DNA from: Achromobacter spanius
GTDB lineage: Bacteria; Pseudomonadota; Gammaproteobacteria; Burkholderiales; Burkholderiaceae_B
Reading direction: 5' to 3'
Length of the DNA: 64,000 bases
NCBI RefSeq assembly: GCF_002812705.1
Contig: NZ_CP025030.1
Coordinates: 5,766,001 to 5,830,000 of the forward strand
The translations under genes were made by a program, and so were the position numbers. Under the pieces are notes generated by a model, which was not told where the DNA came from, ran no database searches, and saw only the letters and a program-made list of their open reading frames with translations. Below, one piece after another: positions 58,740-64,000 of this stretch. Position 1 is the stretch's first letter; the number at the start of each line of letters is the position of its first letter.

Positions 58740-59686
58740 TATTCGCTCCCGCGTTGAACCGCGGCGCCGTTACCGTTCTGGCGGCGCAGGGCGCGCACCT
58801 TGCCGTCGGACAGCATCACTTGCTGGCCGGTGGTCAGGAACGCGAACAGGTCATGGGCAAAGGCGTCCAGGCGCGACAGGAACACGCGGTTGTTGCGCAC
58901 GAAGGTGTTGTACGCCAGCACCGCGGGAATGGCCACGGCCAGACCCAGGCCCGTCATGATCAGGGCTTCGCCCACCGGACCGGCGATGCGGTTGATGGTC
59001 ACGCCGTCGGACAGGCCGATACCGACCAGAGCGTGATACACGCCCCACACCGTGCCGAACAGGCCGACGAACGGCGCGGTGGAACCCACCGAGGCCAGCA
59101 CCGTCAGGCCGTTCTCCAGCTTGGCGGTTTCTTCGTCGATCACCTTGCGCATGGTGCGCGTCACGAAATCGGAGTTGCTGCCCGACTCTTCCAGCTTGGT
59201 GGCGCCGAACTTGTTATGGTGCGCCTGCGCGTGCATCGCGTGGCTGGCCAGGTGCGAGAACGGATCGCGCGCGCCGTGCGTGCTGATTTCGTGCTCGACC
59301 TGTTCAAGCGAGCTGGCGTTCCAGAACTTGTTCAGGAAGTCCGCCGAACGCTTGCGCATGCTGACATTGCTGGCGGCCTTGACCAGGATCAGGTACCAAG
59401 TCACCAGCGACATCAGGATCAGGATGACGAACAGGCTCTTGCCCACGAAGTCGCTCTGGGCGACAAAGTGCAGGAAGCCCATGTCGGGGGTGGCGACCGG
59501 GGCGGGCGCGGGCAGCGACGGCAGCGTGGCGGCGGCGCTTTGCAGCGCATCAGCCGATTGCTGAACGACGCCGGCGCCGGCCGTGGCGGCTTGTTGGGCT
59601 GCGGGCGCAGCGGCGGCGGCAGCCGGTGCGGCCGGGCTGGTCGTCGCCTGCGCCACCAGGGTGGCGCCATGCAGTGCGTTGGACAT
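58739..59686 (-). CDS. exbB: biopolymer transport protein ExbB
   Basis: The proton-channel subunit of the TonB system, 315 residues. A long Ala/Pro-rich N-terminal region (about 12-68) precedes the first helix (about 83-102). The conserved cytoplasmic domain follows, then two helices with ASVGSTAPFVGLFGTVWGVYHAL and GEALIMTGLGLAVAIPAVLAYN. It starts one base after the tonB stop. The N-terminal extension is typical of the longer ExbB form. Confidence 0.94.
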
Positions 59687-59687
59687 C

Positions 59688-60497
59688 TCAGTTCCTCATT
59701 ACGAAATCGAACGGAATTTTGGCTTTGGCGGGATAGGCCACGCCGTTACGGGTATAGGGCTTGAACTTGGCCTTGCGAGCCGCGGTCAGCGCGGATTCAT
59801 CCAGCCTCGAAAAGCCCGATGACGTGTCGATCGTTGCGCGTTCCACCAGGCCCTGCGTATTGATCTCCACCAGCACCAGCACCCGCCCCTCTTCCCGCAT
59901 GCGGCGCGATGCCATCGGGTAGGTAGGCATGGGCCGCGCGCCCTGGAATTCGATGCTCGACACCAGCACGGGCTGATCGGGCGGCGGACCCTGCTGCGGG
60001 CTTGCCGAAGCCTGGGCGCCATCGACCGCGCCCGTGGGCGGTGTCTGTGGCGGCGGCGTCTCCGGCTTGGGCTCGGGTTTGACTTCCTGCTTGGGTTGCG
60101 GCTTGGGTTTGGGCTTTGGTTTGGGTTTGGGCTTCGGCGCCGGCATCGGCGGCTTTTCAACCACCGGCTCGGGCTCGGGTTCCGGTTCGGGCTTCAATTC
60201 AGGCTCGGGTTCGGGCTCGGGTTCCGGCTCGATTTCGGGCTGCGGCTCGGGCGGAGGCTCAACCACCGGCTGCGGCGGTTCGGGCGTGGGTTCAGCCTTG
60301 GCGACCTGCGGAATGGGCGCATCGACCAAGCTGACCATGACGGCCTCGGGTTCCTCAAGCTCAGGACGAGTCGTGGGCGCCATGAAAATGGCTCCGATTA
60401 CAGCCGCGTGAAGTGCGACAACCGCCAGTCCGGCGCCAGCGCGTATACCAAATGAAGACGGCGAAGAAGAATTCGAACCGCGTTGAAAACTAGGCAT
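59688..60497 (-). CDS. tonB: TonB energy transducer
   Basis: Couples the ExbBD proton motor to outer-membrane siderophore receptors. It has 269 residues: one anchor helix (about 18-40), an acidic EP-repeat block (about 80-112), a basic KP-repeat block (about 121-143), a flexible linker, and the C-terminal domain (about 185-269) with YPMASRRMREEGRVLVLVEI and FKPYTRNGVAYP. It heads tonB-exbB-exbD. A Fur-like palindrome lies about 105 bases upstream. Confidence 0.95.
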   Translation of the reverse strand: MPSFQRGSNSSSPSSFGIRAGAGLAVVALHAAVIGAIFMAPTTRPELEEPEAVMVSLVDAPIPQVAKAEPTPEPPQPVVEPPPEPQPEIEPEPEPEPEPELKPEPEPEPEPVVEKPPMPAPKPKPKPKPKPKPQPKQEVKPEPKPETPPPQTPPTGAVDGAQASASPQQGPPPDQPVLVSSIEFQGARPMPTYPMASRRMREEGRVLVLVEINTQGLVERATIDTSSGFSRLDESALTAARKAKFKPYTRNGVAYPAKAKIPFDFVMRN

Positions 60498-60601
60498 GAA
60501 TCAGCCAGGGTGCATTGACTTATCCGGCCAGCTAGACGAAGACGCCGCCCAAAAAAAAGCGGCATCTGCCAGCCGGTACAAGCCGATCATAATATCTTAA
60601 A

Positions 60602-60616
60602 TGCGAATGATTCGCA
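60602..60616 (-). promoter_or_regulatory. Fur box upstream of tonB
   Basis: TGCGAATGATTCGCA is a perfect 7-1-7 palindrome and matches 11 of 15 positions of the Fur motif TGATAATnATTATCA. It lies 105 bases before the tonB ATG, next to the AT-rich ATATTATGATC on the minus strand that may hold the -10. Iron repression is expected. The rest of the tonB upstream gap (60498-60826) holds the tRNA terminator and repeats described separately. Confidence 0.75.
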
Positions 60617-60740
60617 CGTCCTATTTCGTCTGGAATAGCGTAACACTGCCCTACCGGGTCAAACCAGAAAGCTCAAAACGTGTACAAGAAAGCTTGCGAA
60701 AGCGCAAAAGAAGGCGGGCGGAGCGAGCGGCGCCCAAAGC

Positions 60741-60772
60741 AAAAAACCCGCCACGTTAAGGTGTGCGGGTTT
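60741..60772 (-). terminator. terminator of the tRNA-Val transcript
   Basis: On the minus strand, AACCCGCACACC-TTAA-CGTGGCGGGTT (one bulge) is followed by TTTTTT. It lies 55 bases past the tRNA 3' end. Confidence 0.8.
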
Positions 60773-60794
60773 CGCTGGAAGAATCGGCAAAAAT

Positions 60795-60821
60795 GCGAAT
60801 GTTGCGAATGTTGCGGATGTT
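60795..60821. repeat. three 9-bp repeats after tRNA-Val
   Basis: GCGAATGTT, GCGAATGTT and GCGGATGTT in tandem, five bases past the tRNA CCA end on the minus strand. Confidence 0.85.
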
Positions 60822-60826
60822 GCTTT

Positions 60827-60902
60827 TGGTGGGTGCTACAGGGGTCGAACCTGTGACCTACGCCTTGTAAGGGCGCCGCTCTACCAACTGAGCTAAGCAC
60901 CC
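60827..60902 (-). tRNA. tRNA-Val (anticodon UAC)
   Basis: On the minus strand the acceptor stem GGGTGCT/AGCACCC encloses a D loop with AGCTCAGTTGGTAGAGC, an anticodon stem GCGCC/GGCGT with loop CTTACAA, and a T arm with GGTTCGACCCC. The encoded 3' end is ACCA. Anticodon TAC reads GUA and GUG codons. A promoter and a terminator flank it. Confidence 0.97.
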
Positions 60903-61002
60903 GATCCTGACACTTTCAGTGCTGCTTGAACTCGATGATTCGTTCAAGGCAGTGACCAATTCGCAGCCAACTCGGGGTACTCAAAAGCAATACGCGGGCC
61001 GG

Positions 61003-61031
61003 AGTATACCGGACCGCGTCATTGTCGGCAA
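61003..61031 (-). promoter_or_regulatory. promoter of tRNA-Val
   Basis: Minus-strand TTGCCG, 17 bases, TATACT, followed by a GC-rich discriminator (CCGGCCCGCG) typical of stable-RNA promoters under growth-rate control. The -10 lies in the loop of an imperfect palindrome at 60993-61018. Confidence 0.7.
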
Positions 61032-61071
61032 ATCGCGTGGGGCCGGTGCCCTGCGATTGCCTTGCCGTCCA

Positions 61072-61344
61072 TTAGTTGACGGCGTCCTTCAGGGCCTTGC
61101 CCGGACGGAACTTCGGCACCTTGGCCTTCTTGATCTTGATGGTTTCGCCCGTACGCGGGTTACGGCCGGTGCGAGCAGCGCGAGCCGACACGGCAAACGT
61201 GCCAAAGCCAACCAACGTTACCGTGCCGCCTTTCTTCAGCGTGGTCTTGACGGCACCGATCAGGGCGTCGAGCGAACGGCCGGCGGCAGCCTTGGAGATA
61301 TCGGCCTTGCTGGCGATGTGATCGATGAGTTCAGTTTTGTTCAT
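61072..61344 (-). CDS. hupB: DNA-binding protein HU-beta
   Basis: Nucleoid protein of 90 residues that bends DNA as a dimer. It has the HU layout: N-terminal helices [40 protein letters not shown], and the DNA-binding arm with [14 protein letters not shown] and the intercalating Pro, then [16 protein letters not shown] full leader of at least 200 bases precedes it. Confidence 0.97.
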   Translation of the reverse strand: MNKTELIDHIASKADISKAAAGRSLDALIGAVKTTLKKGGTVTLVGFGTFAVSARAARTGRNPRTGETIKIKKAKVPKFRPGKALKDAVN

Positions 61345-61701
61345 TCAGGTGTACCCCTCACAAGGTATGGAGTCTGGCGAGACCGTGGGGTTCATGGCTG
61401 TCATGAGGGGACGCCACCAACTAATCGCAAGGTCCGACAAACGACGAACAGACAGTGGATAGACTTTTCTTGCGCTGCAAAAGCACAACTTTTAAACTGC
61501 TGCGCCGCTTAGGATTTGATGGCATAAATGCCTTCAAACCGTCAGCGACGCAGAGGTGTATTAGGCCTTGGCGCAGAGCCGCTGTCAAGCAAAAACCTCA
61601 CCACAACCCGCGCCAATACTAGCTTTTAGCCGCTTTCGCAATAAACACAAACGCGCATTTCGGGGTTTGCGCGACACCAAAGAAAACACTTCAAGCCTGA
61701 A
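61345..61701. other. 357-bp intergenic region upstream of hupB
   Basis: No gene is seen. It holds a candidate hupB promoter (61558-61588) and a weak stem-loop past piuC, CGCAAAC/GTTTGTG (61646-61671), followed by TTTATT on the minus strand. The remainder, 61345-61557, would be the hupB leader and has no clear structure. Confidence 0.6.
61558..61588 (-). promoter_or_regulatory. candidate hupB promoter
   Basis: Minus-strand TTGACA, 19 bases, TAATAC. The -35 is perfect and the -10 is near consensus, though the spacer is two bases longer than ideal. It would give a leader of roughly 205 bases. Confidence 0.45.
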
Positions 61702-62382
61702 TCAAACATCCGCCCAGCGGCGCAGCAAATTGTGATAAATGCCGGTCAGTTGCACGATCGATGCATGCCCCGCCACGTCTTGATTCAGCCGCTGGATGGC
61801 CACGTCCATGTCCAGCAGCAATGCGCGCTGGCTATCTTCGCGCACCAGGCTTTGCATCCAGAAAAACGAACTGACGCGCGCACCGCGCGTCACCGGATTC
61901 ACCTTGTGCAGGCTGGTACCCGGGTACAACACCATGTGCCCCGCGGGCAACTTCACCGCGCGCGGTCCGTAGGTGTCATCGATGACGAGTTCGCCGCCGT
62001 CATAGGAATCAGGTTCCGAGAAAAACAGCGTGGCGGACAAGTCCGTGCGCACGCGTTCGGCCGTACCCGTGATGCCCCGCACCGCGTTATCCACGTGGTA
62101 GCCAAAGGCCTCGCCGCTCTCATAACGGTTGAACAGGGGCGGGAAGATCTTGCGCGGCAAGGCCGCTGACATGAACAGGTTGTTCGTGGCCAGCCGCTGC
62201 AGGATCAGGTTGCCCAGTTCCTGCGCCAACGGATGCTGTTCGGGCAACTGACGGTTGCGCTTGACCTCGGCGGACTGGTAGCCCGCCGTGACCTTGCCGT
62301 CCACCCATTCGGAGGCATCCAGCCGCTGGCGGATATCAGCCGCCTCGTCGGGCGTGAAAACGTCTGCAATCTGTATAAGCAT
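61702..62382 (-). CDS. piuC: PKHD-type Fe(II)/2-oxoglutarate hydroxylase PiuC
   Basis: A 226-residue dioxygenase usually linked to siderophore uptake. The iron-binding residues show as [10 protein letters not shown] (HxD near 97-99) and [17 protein letters not shown] (distal His and the 2-oxoglutarate Arg). The start [14 protein letters not shown] (62382) aligns with the family; upstream codons are not conserved-looking. No siderophore receptor gene is adjacent. Its own Fur site was not found. Confidence 0.92.
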   Translation of the reverse strand: MLIQIADVFTPDEAADIRQRLDASEWVDGKVTAGYQSAEVKRNRQLPEQHPLAQELGNLILQRLATNNLFMSAALPRKIFPPLFNRYESGEAFGYHVDNAVRGITGTAERVRTDLSATLFFSEPDSYDGGELVIDDTYGPRAVKLPAGHMVLYPGTSLHKVNPVTRGARVSSFFWMQSLVREDSQRALLLDMDVAIQRLNQDVAGHASIVQLTGIYHNLLRRWADV

Positions 62383-62439
62383 GAGCCGGAGTCCTTGAAG
62401 CGTGCCAGTCGCAAAGACGTCCGGCACGCCGTTGCCGAA

Positions 62440-63684
62440 TTATCCCTTCAGGCAAGCATTGAGCGCCTGATCGAAATCAAACAGCAGATCGGCCTCGTCT
62501 TCGATGCCGACCGACACACGGATCAGGCTGTCCGCGATGCCCATTTGCTTGCGGCGTTCGGCGCCCATCTCGTAATAGATGGTGTGCGCGGCAGGCAGAG
62601 CCAGGCTGCGGGTGTCGCCCAGGTGCGTTGCCATCAGCACAATGCGCAGGCGGTTCAGGAAATCAAAGCAGTCCACCCCATCGGCCAGCTCCACGCCCAG
62701 CAAGCCACCAAAGCGCGAGCCGAACAAGGCGGCGGCGCGCGCATGCTGCGCGTGACCCGCCAGGCCGGGGTAATGCACCTTGGCCACGCCAGGGTGCTCG
62801 TTCAGAAAGCGGGCCAGCGCCAGCGCGTTGGCGCAGTGCTTGGCCATGCGCAACGCCAGCGTCTCGGCGCCCACCGCGATGCGGTGCGCGGGCTCGGCCG
62901 CCAGCGTGCCGCCCATGTCGCGCAAGCCCTTCTTCTTGATCTGGGTCAGACCCCAACTGGTGGACGGACCCTTGCGGTAGGCGTCGTAGATGTTGGAGTA
63001 ATCGGCCCAGTCATACAGGCCCGTGTCCGTCACCGCGCCACCCAGCGCGTTGCCATGGCCGCCGATGTATTTCGACAGCGAATTCATCACCAGCGACGCC
63101 CCCACGGCTGACGGGCGGAACATCCAGGGCGACGTCAAGGTGTTGTCCACGACGTAGACCAGATTCTTTTCGCGGCAGATCTCGCCGATCACGGCCAGGT
63201 CAGCCACTTGCGTGCCCGGGTTGGCGATGGTTTCCGTGAAGACCATGCGCGTGTTCGGTTGAATGGCCGCGCGCACTTGCGCCGCGTCCGTGGCGTCAAC
63301 AAAGGTGATCTCGACGCCCAACTCAAGCAGCGTGCCCAGCAGGCTGTTGGTATTGCCGAACACGAACTGGCTGGACACCATGTGGTCGCCGCGGCGTAGC
63401 AGGGTCGTGAAGATGGCCGACAGCGCCGCCATGCCCGTGGCGAAGCTGACGGTGCCCTTGCCGCCTTCCATGTGATTGATCTTGGCTTCCAGCGCCGTGG
63501 TGGTGGGCGTGCCTTGGCGTGCGTACGTAAAGCCCGCCTTGCCCTGGAACACCGCGGCCAGCTCGCGCGCGTCGTCGTAGGCGAATTCCGATGACGGATG
63601 CATCGGCTTGTGCACCGCTCCGTGCTCGACGGATTGCTGGCGGTCGGAATGGAGGATCGTGGTGGTAAAGCCGTTCTGGTGCAT
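62440..63684 (-). CDS. metZ: MetZ-like PLP enzyme (O-succinylhomoserine sulfhydrylase group)
   Basis: A Cys/Met-metabolism PLP enzyme of 414 residues that would make homocysteine from an activated homoserine and sulfide. The cofactor lysine lies in NSLSKYIGGHGNALGG near 208. AYDDARELAAVF, TYARQGTPTTTALE and FATGMAALSAIF line the active site. Cystathionine gamma-synthase is the alternative. It lies 61 bases after rlmB on the same strand and has T runs (5 and 7) in the gap but no clear Shine-Dalgarno sequence. Confidence 0.82.
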   Translation of the reverse strand: MHQNGFTTTILHSDRQQSVEHGAVHKPMHPSSEFAYDDARELAAVFQGKAGFTYARQGTPTTTALEAKINHMEGGKGTVSFATGMAALSAIFTTLLRRGDHMVSSQFVFGNTNSLLGTLLELGVEITFVDATDAAQVRAAIQPNTRMVFTETIANPGTQVADLAVIGEICREKNLVYVVDNTLTSPWMFRPSAVGASLVMNSLSKYIGGHGNALGGAVTDTGLYDWADYSNIYDAYRKGPSTSWGLTQIKKKGLRDMGGTLAAEPAHRIAVGAETLALRMAKHCANALALARFLNEHPGVAKVHYPGLAGHAQHARAAALFGSRFGGLLGVELADGVDCFDFLNRLRIVLMATHLGDTRSLALPAAHTIYYEMGAERRKQMGIADSLIRVSVGIEDEADLLFDFDQALNACLKG

Positions 63685-63745
63685 GATGGGCTGAATAAAG
63701 AAAGATCTGGAAAAAAAGCTCAGGCTAAAAAGTCGGCCGAACCGG

Positions 63746-64000
63746 TCAGGCTTTGCGCTGACGCACGGTTTCGTACAGGCAGACGGCGCTGGCGACGCTG
63801 ACGTTCAGGCTTTCCACCGAACCCAGCATCGGAATATTCACCAACTGGTCGCAGGTTTCGCGGGTCAGGCGTCGCATGCCCTCGCCTTCGGCCCCCATCA
63901 CCCACGCCATGGGCTGGCGCGCGTCGATCTGGTGCATGCTCTCGGTGGCCTGGTCATCAGTGCCCACCAGCCACACGCCGCGGTCCTTCAGGCTGCGCAT
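63746..64000 (-). CDS. rlmB: 23S rRNA (guanosine-2'-O-)-methyltransferase RlmB, C-terminal part
   Basis: The last 84 codons of a SPOUT methyltransferase that modifies G2251 of 23S rRNA. The knotted AdoMet site is visible: [13 protein letters not shown], then [19 protein letters not shown]. The N-terminal substrate-binding and first half of the catalytic domain lie beyond base 64000. The family assignment is strong even from this fragment. Confidence 0.92.
   Translation of the reverse strand: MRSLKDRGVWLVGTDDQATESMHQIDARQPMAWVMGAEGEGMRRLTRETCDQLVNIPMLGSVESLNVSVASAVCLYETVRQRKA

Noticed and set aside
60673..60900. 75-codon frame on the minus strand
   Set aside because: It runs across tRNA-Val, its terminator and the 9-bp repeats; its peptide is only a read-through of these elements.

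Overview
The window is about 64 kb of GC-rich chromosomal DNA that reads as a betaproteobacterium of the family Alcaligenaceae, most like Achromobacter or Bordetella. This rests on protein resemblance, gene neighbourhoods (a DUF3579 gene divergent from argD-argF; tonB-exbB-exbD; potFGHI), the many Bug/TRAP/Dpp-type solute importers and codon use. No database search was possible. Coding density is high, genes are often coupled by ATGA or TGATG overlaps, and there is no phage, insertion sequence, CRISPR array or rRNA operon.

Layout. (1) 1-7 kb: dnaE heads a minus-strand unit of three envelope sugar genes (GT4, polysaccharide deacetylase, WaaE-like GT2), with divergent lpxO. (2) 7-16 kb: hrpA, argA with a structured leader, yggX, a phospholipase C-family protein without an export signal, phoU. 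(3) 16-24 kb: rpiA, aidB, an amidase, rmuC, yrbL-like, mpg. (4) 23.5-29 kb: potFGHI followed by a YffB-like gene and mpg, then kdkA, truncated haemoglobin and a YbbP-like permease in one unit. (5) 31.8-34.7 kb: TRAP importer dctPQM. (6) 34.8-44.9 kb: a Dpp-type ABC importer interleaved with two amidohydrolases and a racemase-like gene, facing a GntR regulator across repeated GTATAC operators. (7) 45-54 kb: DUF3579, argD-argF, a LysR-controlled catabolic module (47.8-52.8 kb), then argG. (8) 54.4-58.2 kb: kup cotranscribed with a two-component system. (9) 58.2-64 kb: tonB-exbB-exbD with a Fur-like box, tRNA-Val, hupB, piuC, a MetZ-like gene and the end of rlmB.

How it works together. Four arginine-biosynthesis genes (argA, argD, argF, argG) lie in the window; the argA and argD leaders carry terminator-like structures and Arg-containing upstream reading frames. 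Iron (tonB, exbBD, piuC, yggX), phosphate (phoU with a Pho-like box) and potassium (kup with its sensor) functions are represented. Two catabolic modules, at 34.8-44.9 and 47.8-52.8 kb, look like importer-plus-hydrolase systems for unidentified nitrogenous or carboxylated compounds.

The most unusual features are the argA leader, the cluster of amidohydrolases and racemase-like protein with altered active-site residues, and a recurrent pattern in which short tandem repeats begin at or just after stop codons. At four loci the repeat length is not a multiple of three, so the copied stop codon recurs in all three frames.
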